A stretch of 64,000 nucleotides of DNA, taken from the NCBI RefSeq assembly GCF_027947595.1, contig NZ_CP116257.1:5764001-5828000 (forward strand). Reading direction: 5' to 3'. Under the pieces are notes generated by a model that saw nothing but the letters and a program-made list of their open reading frames with translations, made no database searches and was not told where the DNA came from. Numbering within the stretch: the first letter of the stretch is position 1; every line of letters begins with the position of its first letter. Origin of the DNA: Streptomyces lienomycini. GTDB lineage: Bacteria; Actinomycetota; Actinomycetes; Streptomycetales; Streptomycetaceae. The position numbers and the translations under genes are program-made. This document shows positions 49,202 to 60,036 of this stretch, in pieces.

Positions 49202-49888
49202 ATGATTGATCACGCTCATGACCTGGCGTCTGTACGTGACGCTACCGAGCGGCTGCTGACCGCGGTCGGGAAACTGGACAACGCGTCCGTGACGGAGTCG
49301 TCACGGCTGCCCGGCTGGAGCCGCGGTCACGTCCTCGCCCACCTCGCCCGCAACGCCGACGCCCTCGTGAACGTCCTCGAAGGACGCCCCATGTACGTCT
49401 CCGGCGAGGCCCGGGACGCCGACATCGAGCGGGACGCCCCCCGCCCCCTCGACGGCCAGCTCGCCGACGTGCGCGAGAGCGCGGACCGGTTCCAGCAGAC
49501 GGGGGCGGCCCCCGCGGACTGGTCACGCACGGTGGAGCTGCGCAACGGGGTCACCGACTCGGCCTCCAGGGTGCCGTTCCGGCGGTGGGCCGAGGTGGAA
49601 CTGCACCACGTGGACCTGGGCGTCGGCTACGAGCTGGAGGACCTTCCGGCGGAGTTCACCGAGCGGGAGACGGCCTTCCTCGCCGCCCGGTTCACCGGGC
49701 ACCCCGACGTGCCGCCCACCCGGCTCACGGACGGCACGCGCGCGTGGCGCACGGGACGGGAGGCCGACGCCCCCGCGGTGACCGTCACCGGTCCCCCGGC
49801 CGACCTGCTCGGCTGGCTCGCCGGTCGCCGCGAGGGCACCGCGCTCACGGTGGAGGGCGGAGCGCTGCCGGCGCTGCCTCCCCTGTAG
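49202..49888 (+). CDS. maleylpyruvate isomerase-like, mycothiol-dependent enzyme family (DinB superfamily)
   Basis: 228 residues. N-terminal four-helix DinB-like domain (MDMPI_N) with SSRLPGWSRGHVLAHLARNADAL, where His-x3-His and a later RWAEVELHHVDLGVGY would bind the metal. C-terminal alpha/beta part (about 150-228). Members use mycothiol in isomerisation or transfer; the substrate is not evident. TAGGGT lies 7 bp before the ATG and TTCACC 18 bp further, so the mRNA is leaderless. Confidence 0.88.
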   Translation: MIDHAHDLASVRDATERLLTAVGKLDNASVTESSRLPGWSRGHVLAHLARNADALVNVLEGRPMYVSGEARDADIERDAPRPLDGQLADVRESADRFQQTGAAPADWSRTVELRNGVTDSASRVPFRRWAEVELHHVDLGVGYELEDLPAEFTERETAFLAARFTGHPDVPPTRLTDGTRAWRTGREADAPAVTVTGPPADLLGWLAGRREGTALTVEGGALPALPPL

Positions 49889-49949
49889 GCAGGCAGAAGG
49901 CGCCCGGGAGGCGGCTTGCGGGCACCCTCCCGGCGCTAGGCTGGCCGTC

Positions 49950-50606
49950 ATGACGTACAGCGGAGAGGTGCGGGTCGGCGGCCCCGCCGACGTGCACGAG
50001 CTCAAGGACCTGATGATCACCAAGGTCGCGGTCGGTCCGATGGACAACAACGCCTATCTGCTGCGCTGCCGGGCCACCGACGAGCAGCTGCTGATCGACG
50101 CGGCCAACGACGCGCACACCCTGCTCGGCACGATCGGTGACGACGGCATCGCGTCCGTCGTCACCACCCACCGCCACGGCGACCACTGGCAGGCGCTCGC
50201 CGAGGTCGTCGCGGCCACCGGCGCCCGCACCCACGCCGGCCGGCACGACGCCGAGGGCATCCCGGTGCCGACCGACGTCCTGGTCGACGACGGCGACACG
50301 ATCCGGGTCGGGCAGGTGGAGCTCACCGCGCGCCACCTGGTCGGACACACGCCGGGCTCCATCGTCCTGGTCTACGACGACCCGCACGGGCATCCTCACG
50401 TGTTCACCGGGGACTGCCTCTTCCCGGGCGGTGTGGGCAACACCCACAAGGATCCGAAGGCGTTCGCGAGCCTGATCCACGACGTGGAGACCAAGGTCTT
50501 CGACACGCTCCCGGACGAGGCATGGGTCTACCCGGGGCACGGCAACGACACCACGCTCGGCGCGGAGCGCCCCCACCTGCCGGAATGGCGGGCGCGCGGC
50601 TGGTGA
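49950..50606 (+). CDS. metallo-beta-lactamase-fold hydrolase
   Basis: 218 residues. The motif TTHRHGDHWQALA (H-x-H-x-D-H), a later GHTPGSIVL, FTGDCLFPGGVGNT and a final YPGHGNDTTLG are the metal ligands of the glyoxalase II/persulfide dioxygenase-like group. The function could be a thioesterase; not determined. TAGGCT lies 7 bp before the ATG. It follows the mycothiol-family gene by 61 bp in the same direction, which could hint at thiol chemistry. Confidence 0.88.
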   Translation: MTYSGEVRVGGPADVHELKDLMITKVAVGPMDNNAYLLRCRATDEQLLIDAANDAHTLLGTIGDDGIASVVTTHRHGDHWQALAEVVAATGARTHAGRHDAEGIPVPTDVLVDDGDTIRVGQVELTARHLVGHTPGSIVLVYDDPHGHPHVFTGDCLFPGGVGNTHKDPKAFASLIHDVETKVFDTLPDEAWVYPGHGNDTTLGAERPHLPEWRARGW

Positions 50607-50816
50607 CAGCCGGGCACGGTCCACGGGCGACCGGCGCCGTGCATGCCCCGTGTGAAGCGTTCGCACGCACCAGTGAGCCGCGCGCGCTCCCGGGACACGG
50701 GTGCGGCGCGGTCGACTGGTGACTGCCCCGCGCAGGGCGACGGCTCCTGGGCGGCACGGGCCGTCGGCCTCCCCATCCCCGCCCCCGGCCGGCGGCCCCG
50801 GCGCGTCAGGGGTGCG

Positions 50817-51290
50817 TCAGGCCCTGGCCGATCCGGCCCCGGCCAGGGCCGCGATGCGCTCCACGCCGAACACGTACCCCTGTACGCCGCATCCCGCGAC
50901 GACCCCGTCGGCGCGCTGCGAGACGTAGGAGTGGTGCCGGAACGGCTCACGCTGGTGGATGTTGGAGATGTGGACCTCCACCACCGGCAGCCCGTCGCAG
51001 GCGTTGAGCGCGTCCAGGACGGCGACGGACGTGTGCGAGTACGCGGCCGGGTTGATCACGATGCCGCAGTGGTTCAATCGGGCCTCGTGGATCCAGTCGA
51101 CCAGTTCGCCCTCGTGGTTGGACTGGCGGAAGTCCACCGTGCCGCCGTGCGCGGCCGCCGCCTTCACACAGAGGGCCTCGACGTCGGCGAGGGTGTCGGA
51201 GCCGTAGATCTCCGGCTGCCGCTGGCCCAGCAGGTTCAGGTTGGGGCCGTTGAGGATCATGATCGGGGCGTTGGCCAGGGTGCGGGGCAC
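50817..51290 (-). CDS. aroQ: 3-dehydroquinate dehydratase, type II
   Basis: 157 residues, normal for the dodecameric type II enzyme of the shikimate pathway. [17 protein letters not shown] with the catalytic Arg and Tyr, [13 protein letters not shown] and [19 protein letters not shown] with the catalytic His. GTG start 4 bp after GGAGGAA. The upstream antiporter frame runs into this gene on the same strand. Confidence 0.95.
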   Translation of the reverse strand: MPRTLANAPIMILNGPNLNLLGQRQPEIYGSDTLADVEALCVKAAAAHGGTVDFRQSNHEGELVDWIHEARLNHCGIVINPAAYSHTSVAVLDALNACDGLPVVEVHISNIHQREPFRHHSYVSQRADGVVAGCGVQGYVFGVERIAALAGAGSARA

Positions 51291-52413
51291 GGTTCCTCCG
51301 GTCCGTGAGGGGTGCGGCGGCCCGTGCGCGACCGCTGCTCGGCCCCCGGTCTATCACGGTGCGCCGCGGCGACGGCGTGCCGGACCTCGCGCGGAGGACG
51401 GCTGTCGCGTTCCCACGTCGCGTGCCCGCCCGAGCCCTCGCCCCGGTCCGCCCGGTCCAGGGGTTGACGGCCAGTTCCAGGTACGCCGCGAACAGCACCA
51501 GGTGGACGCCGCCCTGCAAGGGGGTGGCCCGGCCGGGTACGACCGTCAGCGAGGCCACGACCACGGTCAGGGCGAGCAGCACCATGTGGAGGGAGCTGAG
51601 GCCGAGGACCAGTGGCCCCGAGAGCCACACGGAGGCCAGGGCGACCGCCGGGATGGTCAGGCCGATGCTGGCCATGGCCGAGCCGAGCGCGAGGTTCAGG
51701 CTGGTCTGCACCCGGTCGCGGCGCGCGGAGCGCACCGCGGCGATGGTCTCGGGGAGCAGGACCAGCAGCCCCAGGCTGGTCAGAGCGGTGCGGGAGGACG
51801 GTGCGTGGGCGTGCTCCTCGGCCGTGATCACCTCCCCCTGGCGGGTGATCGGCAGGAAGTAGTCGCGGTGGCGCACGGTCAGGGTCGCGACGAACAGGCC
51901 GTAGAGGGCGAGCGAGGACAGCGCCGCGAAGGTCAGCTGCACGGTCGAGAACTCCGGGCCGGGCGCGCTGGTGGTGAACGTCGGCAGGACCAGGCTGAGT
52001 GTGGCGAGGGTCGCCACCGTGGCGAGGGCGGCCCCGGTGCCCTCGGTGTTGAACACGGCGGTCCCGTGCCGCGGTGAAGCGACCAGCAGGCCGAGGCCGA
52101 CCACCCCGTTGCAGGTGATCATGACGGCTGCGAAGACCGTGTCCCTGGCCAGGGAGGCGCTCTTGTCGCCGCCGTCCGCCATCAGGGTCACGATGAGCGC
52201 GACCTCGATGACCGTGACGGCGACGGCGACGGCGAGGACCAGGGAGCCGAAGGGCTCCCCGACCCGGTGGGCGACCACCTCGGCATGGTGCACGGCGGCC
52301 AGGACGGACGCCGCCAGAACGATCGTGAGCAGCGCGACGACCACCCCGGGCAGGAAGCGGCCCCAGGTCAGGACGAGCAGGACGACGGCGATCACGGCAC
52401 GGCGGTCGTCCAC
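50947..52413 (-). CDS. calcium/proton antiporter (ChaA/CaCA family), apparent stop-codon loss
   Basis: 488 residues as written. Residues 1-318 form a complete cation antiporter of about ten helices with the two family repeats ([10 protein letters not shown] near 67-76 and [26 protein letters not shown] near 215-240; each with the acidic ion-binding residue). The natural end LELAVNP is followed by TGG (51457-51459) where TGA would end the protein. The frame then runs 170 Arg/Pro/Gly-rich codons, 344 bp of them inside aroQ in a different frame. I believe the real protein ends near 51460. Start taken at GTG 52413; no good ribosome binding site. Confidence 0.75.
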   Translation of the reverse strand: MDDRRAVIAVVLLVLTWGRFLPGVVVALLTIVLAASVLAAVHHAEVVAHRVGEPFGSLVLAVAVAVTVIEVALIVTLMADGGDKSASLARDTVFAAVMITCNGVVGLGLLVASPRHGTAVFNTEGTGAALATVATLATLSLVLPTFTTSAPGPEFSTVQLTFAALSSLALYGLFVATLTVRHRDYFLPITRQGEVITAEEHAHAPSSRTALTSLGLLVLLPETIAAVRSARRDRVQTSLNLALGSAMASIGLTIPAVALASVWLSGPLVLGLSSLHMVLLALTVVVASLTVVPGRATPLQGGVHLVLFAAYLELAVNPWTGRTGARARAGTRRGNATAVLRARSGTPSPRRTVIDRGPSSGRARAAAPLTDRRNRAPHPGQRPDHDPQRPQPEPAGPAAAGDLRLRHPRRRRGPLCEGGGRARRHGGLPPVQPRGRTGRLDPRGPIEPLRHRDQPGRVLAHVRRRPGRAQRLRRAAGGGGPHLQHPPA

Positions 52414-52519
52414 TGTGCGAGGAGCGCCCTGGGTCCGGTGACCATGCGGCGATCGTCGCAGAGAGCGACGGGCGTCGTACTCCGGGTTCCCGGCCGGCCC
52501 TCTCGCCCCTCCCGGCACG

Positions 52520-52558
52520 CCGGAGCGGCGAACGGCTGGGCGCCGTTCGCCGCTCCGG
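52520..52558 (-). terminator. terminator of terC
   Basis: CCGGAGCGGCGAACGGC with perfect complement (17 bp) and a 5-base loop, 12 bp after the terC stop. Confidence 0.88.
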
Positions 52559-52569
52559 GACCCGGTGGT

Positions 52570-53571
52570 TCAGGCCTCGACGCTGTCCTTCGAGGTGTCG
52601 CCGCTCGCGGCGGCGGCCGCCTCCGCCTCGGCCTGCTTCTTCGAGGCGCGGAGGCTGGTGATCGTGGTGACGATCAGGACGGAGCAGATCACGCCGAGCG
52701 AGACCGGAATGCTGATCTCGGGGACGTGGACGCCGGACTCGTGCAGCGCGTGCAGCACCAGCTTGACGCCGATGAAGCCCAGGATCACGGACAGGCCGTA
52801 GGAGAGGTGGACCAGCTTCCTCAGCAGGCCGCCGATGAGGAAGTACAGCTGCCTGAGGCCCATCAGGGCGAACGCGTTGGCCGTGAACACGATGTACGGG
52901 TCCTGCGTCAGGCCGAAGATCGCCGGGATGGAGTCGAGCGCGAAGAGCACGTCGGTGGTGCCGATCGCGAGCATCACGACCAGCATCGGGGTCATGATCC
53001 GCTTGCCGTTCTCCTCGATCCACAGCTTGGTGCCGTGGTACCGGTCGGCGACGCCGAAGCGGCGCTCGGCGGCCTTGAGGAGCTTGTTCTCCTCGAAGTC
53101 CTCGTCCTCCTCGTCGGCCCGCGCCTCCTGGATGAGCTTCCAGGCGGTGTAGATGAGGAAGGCGCCGAAGATGTAGAAGACCCAGGCGAAGCTGGCGAGG
53201 ATCGCGGCACCCGCGGCGATGAAGATGGCCCTGAGGACCAGGGCTATGAGGACACCGATGAGCAGAACCCGCTGCTGGTACTGCGAGGGCACCGCGAACT
53301 TCGCCATGATCAGGACGAAGACGAAGAGGTTGTCCACGCTCAGCGACTTCTCGGTGATGAAGCCCGCGAAGAACTCGCCCCCGGGTTCACCGCCGCCGAA
53401 GAGCAGCAGGCCGAGCCCGAAGAGGCCCGCCAGGGCGATCCACACACCGGTCCAGATGCCGGCTTCCTTGATCGATACGTCGTGCGGTTTGCGGCCGATG
53501 AAGAAATCGACCGAGATGAGGGCGGCGAGGCCCACGATGGTCAGGACCCACAGGGTCACGGAAACTTCCAC
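52570..53571 (-). CDS. TerC-family integral membrane protein
   Basis: 333 residues, about nine transmembrane helices. Family motifs are FAGFITEKSLSVDNLFVFVLIM, with the acidic residues implicated in metal transport, and the second repeat IGTTDVLFALDSIPAIFGLTQDPYIVFTANAFALMGLR. TerC/Alx/MeeF-type proteins export manganese or metallate exported enzymes. A cytoplasmic acidic loop lies at about 145-165 and an Ala-rich C-terminus ends the protein. GTG start with GGAGG four bases upstream. The leader has the features of a manganese riboswitch. Confidence 0.93.
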   Translation of the reverse strand: MEVSVTLWVLTIVGLAALISVDFFIGRKPHDVSIKEAGIWTGVWIALAGLFGLGLLLFGGGEPGGEFFAGFITEKSLSVDNLFVFVLIMAKFAVPSQYQQRVLLIGVLIALVLRAIFIAAGAAILASFAWVFYIFGAFLIYTAWKLIQEARADEEDEDFEENKLLKAAERRFGVADRYHGTKLWIEENGKRIMTPMLVVMLAIGTTDVLFALDSIPAIFGLTQDPYIVFTANAFALMGLRQLYFLIGGLLRKLVHLSYGLSVILGFIGVKLVLHALHESGVHVPEISIPVSLGVICSVLIVTTITSLRASKKQAEAEAAAAASGDTSKDSVEA

Positions 53572-53619
53572 TACGCCTCCGGCAGTACGTCACACGGCAG
53601 ATGTCAGCGTCGTCGCTGC

Positions 53620-53748
53620 CGGAGGTCTCTTCCACCCGGGCGTCCGGGACACGTGACGCGTCCGGAAGCCACGGGCCGACGCCCCGGGATCTGGCCTGAT
53701 CCGTATTGACGGGTACGCCGCAGCAGATAGGGAGTACTCCCCTCCGTA
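53620..53748 (-). ncRNA. yybP-ykoY-type manganese riboswitch candidate (terC leader)
   Basis: Minus strand: P1 CGGAGG (53741-53746) followed by GGAGTAC, then about 100 nt, then GGAAGAGA and the P1 partner CCTCCG (53620-53625). This mirrors the yybP-ykoY consensus, in which P1 is followed by GGAGUA and preceded on the 3' side by GCAAGA. A promoter fits just upstream. The 3' P1 strand CCTCCGGCAG is the perfect complement of CTGCCGGAGG (53576-53585), the terC ribosome binding site. Confidence 0.8.
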
Positions 53749-53754
53749 CGGACG

Positions 53755-53784
53755 ACAGTACCCCAATCCCCAAGGGAAGGTAAA
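53755..53784 (-). promoter_or_regulatory. terC promoter
   Basis: TTTACC (53779-53784), 18 bp, TACTGT (53755-53760) on the minus strand; transcription would start near 53748, at the base of the riboswitch P1. Confidence 0.6.
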
Positions 53785-53825
53785 GAGATTTGCAAATAAA
53801 GCTCAAAAGCCCAGCTCGGAGGCGT

Positions 53826-55870
53826 CTACCTGCCCCATGGTCGGCGGGCCGACGCGACCTGTGCGAGGACCTGCTGAAGCACCTGGCTGCCGGGTGGCAC
53901 GAGCGAGGGCTCGTACGTCCAGGCATGCCCGACCCACGGGTCGGCGAGGTGGTCGTCGGCCACCGGCGTCAGCCGCAGCAGCGAGCGCCACAGCGGGTCG
54001 AGCAGCGGTCCGTACCCGGCGGACTCCTCGCGGTCGGCGACGATCATCAGATGGACGCCGACGGCCGGGCCCTCGTCGGCCAGGTAGCGCAGCTGGTTGA
54101 CCGCGCGGTCGTCGAAGCCGTGCGGGAACTCGTTGACGATCAGTAGCTGCTGGGAGGTGTCGAGGCCGGGCGGGAGTGCGTCGGGAGCACCTGCGCGCAA
54201 CGCCATCTGCACCAGGTCGACACGCTGGGTGAGACGGGCGAGTACGTCCGCGGCCCCCGCCGCACCGTGGGCGGGCGGCGCGGCGAGCACCCCGCTCCGC
54301 ACCAGCGGCGCCAGTGCCTGCGTCCCGGATCCGGCGGGGTCGATGACGTGCACGGTGAACTCGCCCGCCGGGTAGACGGCGAGCAGCCGGGCCGCGTGGG
54401 CGACGGCCGCCTCCAGGCCCAGGCGGCGCATCTCGTGGGAGTCGGCCGACGAACCGTCGGTCGAGGTGGAGCGCCCGCTGTCGATCCACAGCCCGCGCTC
54501 CAGCGGCAGCCTCATCAGCATCGGAACGCGTATGCCGTCGGCCTCGGGCAGATGGAGATCGCCCAGCCGCAGGGCCATGGGGATCTCCATGGGGACGCGG
54601 TAGGCGTGCCAGACGGGGTTGTCCCAGCGCGCGAAGGCGGCCGGCAGGGCGGGTTCGACGACCCCGGCCTCCGCGACGAGCTGGGCGACGTCCCGGTCCA
54701 GGACCTCCCTGGCCTGCGACACCAACTGGCCGTGCCGGGCGCGCGCCGCTTCCCGGGCGGCGTCGCCCTGCCCGCCGATCCGGTTGCGCGGGTCGGACAG
54801 GGCCTGGTCGAGTTCCTTCTCCATGCGGGAGTCGGCGAAGTCGACGGCGCTGCGGTAGGCGGCCGCGGTGCGGGCAAGGTCCTCGAACATGCCCCACACC
54901 TGGTTGTAGAGCCGCTCCTCCATGGACCAGCCGGTGGCGTCACCGGCCACGGGCCGGGCGGGCTGTCCCGGCTCGGCCGGGGGCGCGGTCGGCGGGGGCG
55001 GGGGCGGTGCCGCGTTCTGTCGCCTGGGGTGGCTGTAGTCGATCGGGCCGCCCGCGGCGGGCGTGGACGGCCGGCCGGCGTGGGCGGGGTCCGGGGCCCG
55101 TCCGGGCAGGGCTGTTGCGTCCCGTGCTGTCCAGGCGCCCCGGGCGGCTGCGGGGCGGGCGCGGGGGCACCCTGGGCGTCGTACGGAGAGGCCGGAGCTA
55201 CGGGGCCGGAGCCGGCCTGGGGCGCGGTGCCGTGGTCCGGGCCGTGTGCCGGGGTGGCCGCCGGGCGGGCGCGGTCGCCGTCCGCGGCGCGTGCCGGAGG
55301 GGCCGGCACCGAACGGGCCAGGCCGCTCGCCACCGCCTCCTGGATGCGGCCCGCGAGCTGATGGGCCTGGGGCAGGTTCTGGTCGGTCAGCAGCTCGGGG
55401 AGGCCCCCCGCGTAGCCCTGGCCGACGGCGCGCACCTTCCAGGTGTCCTGTCGCCGGTAGAGCTCCAGCGCGACGACGGCGGACTCGGCGTCCAGGCCGG
55501 TGATGGTGTAGCTGGCGACCTCGTCGCCGTCGAGGCCGGTGACCGAGACGAAGGGGGCTGCGACGGCCCCGAACCGGACCGGGCCCGCCCCGCCGACGGG
55601 CAGGGCGAGCAGCACGCTGACGCGGTGTACGGCGTCCGGCACGGCGTCGAGGTCCACGGCGAGGCGGTGGTCTGCGGCGGCCTGGCGGGAGACTTCCAGG
55701 CCCGGCAGGGTGGGGCTGCCCGGGTGGGCCACCTGCTCGACGCCGTGGACGGTGCCGTTCTCGTCGCCGAGCGTGGCCCCGGCCACGACCGGTGTGCCGG
55801 CCGAGACCCGGATCTCGAGACGGGCCCGGGGAAGCGGGTGGTTCTGTCCCCGCGTCAGCTCGGCCGTCAT
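53826..55870 (-). pseudogene. TerD-domain / large cytosolic protein, frameshifted
   Basis: Two frames that belong together. From ATG 55870 the first 255 residues contain a TerD domain (RLEIRVSAGTPVVAGATLG ... SYTITGLDAESAVVALELYRRQ) and a proline-rich linker. The second part, in the -1 frame from about 55100, continues IDYSHPRRQNAAPPPPPP, GWSMEERLYNQVWGMFEDLARTAAAYRSAVDFADSRME and ends at 53826 with a conserved domain (LIVNEFPHGFDDRAVNQLRYLADEGPAVGVHLMIVADR) that resembles FtsK/SpoIIIE-like ATPase C-lobes. In relatives I recall these as one protein of about 680 residues. One base appears to be missing in the GGGCCCC run at 55093-55099; adding it restores one frame. The reading may be a real lesion or a sequence error. 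Confidence 0.8.
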
Positions 55871-55973
55871 CGCCTTCCCCCTGTGTCACTCGTGTCGCTC
55901 GCGCGTCTCCCGCAAGACGTCGTGCGGGAATCGCCGGTCCCGCGTACGGGACCGGCCGGTTGGTGTCGGACTG

Positions 55974-56552
55974 CTACAGGACCGGCAGGATCGCCGGCAT
56001 CAGGTCCTGGAAGGTGCGGCCGTTGGCCGGGGTGCCGATGGCGGTCATGGCCCAGCCCTGGCCCGCGCGGTGCACCTTGGCCATGATCTGGGCCGTGAAG
56101 GCCCCGCCTCCGGCCAGGGTGTAGCGGGCGAGTTCCTGGCCGTTGGTCTCGTCGACCAGACGGCAGAACGCGTTCTGCACTTCTTGGAAGGTCTGGCCCG
56201 TGAACGAGTTCACGGTGAAGACGATCTGGTCGATGTGGACCGGAACGCGCTGCAGGTCGACGAGGATCGCCTCGTCGTCGCCGCCCTGGCCGACACCGCC
56301 GACGAGGTTGTCCCCGGTGTGGCGGACCGATCCGTCGTCGCTCACCAGGTGGCGGAAGAAGACGACGTCCACCGGCTGCTTGTCGGCGAAGAGGACCGCG
56401 GAGGCGTCCAGGTCGATCTCCCGGGTGCGCGAGCCGAACAGGCCGCGCCGGGGAGCCGCCTGCCAGCCGAGACCCATGCGCACCGACGTCAGGCTGCCGC
56501 CGTCGCTCTTCTGCAGACTGATGGCCTGACCCTTGGTCATGTTGACGGTCAC
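55974..56552 (-). CDS. terD: TerD-family protein (tellurium resistance/stress)
   Basis: 192 residues, a single TerD domain, calcium-binding beta sandwich. Key regions: MTKGQAISLQKSDGG, DLDASAVLFADKQPVDVVFFRHL, DDEAILVDLQRVPVHIDQIVFTVNS (acidic Ca-binding loops) and ARYTLAGGGAFTAQIMAKVHR. GTG start at 56552, seven bases after GAGGGG. TerD proteins work in metal and oxidative stress, in association with TerC in several bacteria; the terC gene is 2.4 kb away. Upstream lies a weak damage-promoter-like site. Confidence 0.93.
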   Translation of the reverse strand: MTVNMTKGQAISLQKSDGGSLTSVRMGLGWQAAPRRGLFGSRTREIDLDASAVLFADKQPVDVVFFRHLVSDDGSVRHTGDNLVGGVGQGGDDEAILVDLQRVPVHIDQIVFTVNSFTGQTFQEVQNAFCRLVDETNGQELARYTLAGGGAFTAQIMAKVHRAGQGWAMTAIGTPANGRTFQDLMPAILPVL

Positions 56553-56691
56553 GCGCTGATCCCCTCTCGAACTGTCCCCTGTTGCCGCGGTGCTCGCGGT
56601 TGACCAGAACCCTACGCAGGGGCGCTGACAGTGACCCACCCCGGTTCGCACTTTGTGTCGGTGTTGCAACACAGCGCTGACCGGCGCACGG

Positions 56692-58830
<2,139 letters not shown>

Positions 58831-58837
58831 GTGTTCC

Positions 58838-58860
58838 ACCGTACGACCCCGCACTGACAA
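58838..58860 (-). promoter_or_regulatory. RecA-ND/PafBC-type promoter of uvrB
   Basis: Minus strand TTGTCAGTG, CGGGGTCG (8 bp), TACGGT, 7 bp, ATG: a full consensus match with leaderless geometry. Confidence 0.85.
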
Positions 58861-58870
58861 CGGGTCCCGA

Positions 58871-59746
58871 TCAGTGGTTCTGCGGGGTGCGGGGGCGCCG
58901 GTGGGCGAGGGGGCGGCGGAGGCGCGCGGGGTGGTGTGCCGGGTGCCGGATCGCGCGGGGGGCTCCGGTGTGGGCGGGGATGCCGGGCTTGCGCTCCGCG
59001 GGTGCCGCCGCGGGCTTCCCCATGACCATCAGCGGGTCGAACAGGACGACGACGCCGGCCACGAGGAGGAAGGCGAGGGGGCCGATCAGCATGGGGGCGA
59101 GCAGTTCGGCGGAGGACCCGTCGAGCGAGGGCTCGGACGTGCCGCTGAGATGGACGTCGAGGGCGGCCATGCCCGTGTAGTGCATGCCGGTGACGGCCAG
59201 CCCCATGACCAGGGCGGCGCCGACGCTCCACAGGAAGCCCCGGACCTGTCCGGCCGCCCACAGGGCGGCGGTGGCGGCGGCCATGGCTATGGCGACGGAC
59301 ACACCGACGGTGAAGGTGTTGTAGGTCAGCCGGCCGTCCAGATGCATCCCGGCCATCCCCAGGTAGTGCATCGAGGCGATGCCCAGACCGGTGACGGTGC
59401 CGCCGGTGAACAGGGCCGTCCCGCGCGCGCCCCGGTAGCCGACGATGAAGATTCCGACGCCCACCATGACGATGGCGACGGCGAGGCTCGCGAAGGTCAT
59501 GGGCCCGTCGTAGCGGATCGGCGTGTGCTCGATGGAGAACCCCATCATGGCGACGAAGTGCATGGTCCAGATGCCGGAGCCGATCGCCGCCGAGCCGAGG
59601 GCCAGCCAGCCGGGGCGCCAGGAGCGGGTGACCAGCATGGCCCTGGTGGTGCAGCGCAGACCGAGGGCACCGCCGAGGCAGGCCATGAGGTAGGCCACCA
59701 GCGGTGTGACGAGCCCGTAGCTGAATCCGTCGACCGTGCTTTGCAT
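58871..59746 (-). CDS. MHYT-domain integral membrane protein
   Basis: 291 residues, seven transmembrane segments. Three MHYT-type repeats are visible: [16 protein letters not shown] and MHYTGMAA, proposed to bind copper and sense O2, CO or NO. No GGDEF, EAL or kinase domain follows, only a 45-residue Pro/Arg/His-rich cytoplasmic tail, so the output is unknown. ATG after GGAAGGG. The gene stops 11 bp before the uvrB -35 element. Confidence 0.9.
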   Translation of the reverse strand: MQSTVDGFSYGLVTPLVAYLMACLGGALGLRCTTRAMLVTRSWRPGWLALGSAAIGSGIWTMHFVAMMGFSIEHTPIRYDGPMTFASLAVAIVMVGVGIFIVGYRGARGTALFTGGTVTGLGIASMHYLGMAGMHLDGRLTYNTFTVGVSVAIAMAAATAALWAAGQVRGFLWSVGAALVMGLAVTGMHYTGMAALDVHLSGTSEPSLDGSSAELLAPMLIGPLAFLLVAGVVVLFDPLMVMGKPAAAPAERKPGIPAHTGAPRAIRHPAHHPARLRRPLAHRRPRTPQNH

Positions 59747-59979
59747 GTGCGGCTGCCCTTCCGCCTTCTTACGCCCCGGTTGTGTCCCGGATTCTCCTGA
59801 TGTGCGCACCCTCCCAGGACCGCGCGAACGATCAGGGTCGAGGCAGAGAGTATGGCTTCCACCGGAATGGTCGAACGATTCTCCGGCAAAGAATCACGGT
59901 CTCGCCCCACTTGTGCCGCCTCCGTGAGCGTAGTTGAGCAACTCCATTCAGCCTGTGGCCACTCTGCACCCCTCTTTCG

Positions 59980-60008
59980 TTGACTCTCTGATGTCACAGT
60001 GGTGCTGT
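59980..60008 (+). promoter_or_regulatory. promoter of the glycerophosphodiesterase gene
   Basis: TTGACT, 17 bp, TGCTGT. The 290-bp region upstream holds no other structure I can read except a single weak PHO-box-like unit. Confidence 0.5.
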
Positions 60009-60036
60009 CCGTGATCGTCAGACGCGAGGAGTACGC

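Noticed and set aside
55091..55100. Programmed -1 frameshift in the TerD-ATPase-like gene
   Set aside because: GAC GGG CCC CGG does not give cognate re-pairing after a -1 slip, and there is no sign of the split in relatives as I recall them. A missing base is simpler.
59947..59972. PHO box for the glycerophosphodiesterase gene
   Set aside because: Only one unit (CCATTCAGCCT) resembles the 11-bp repeat; no tandem arrangement.
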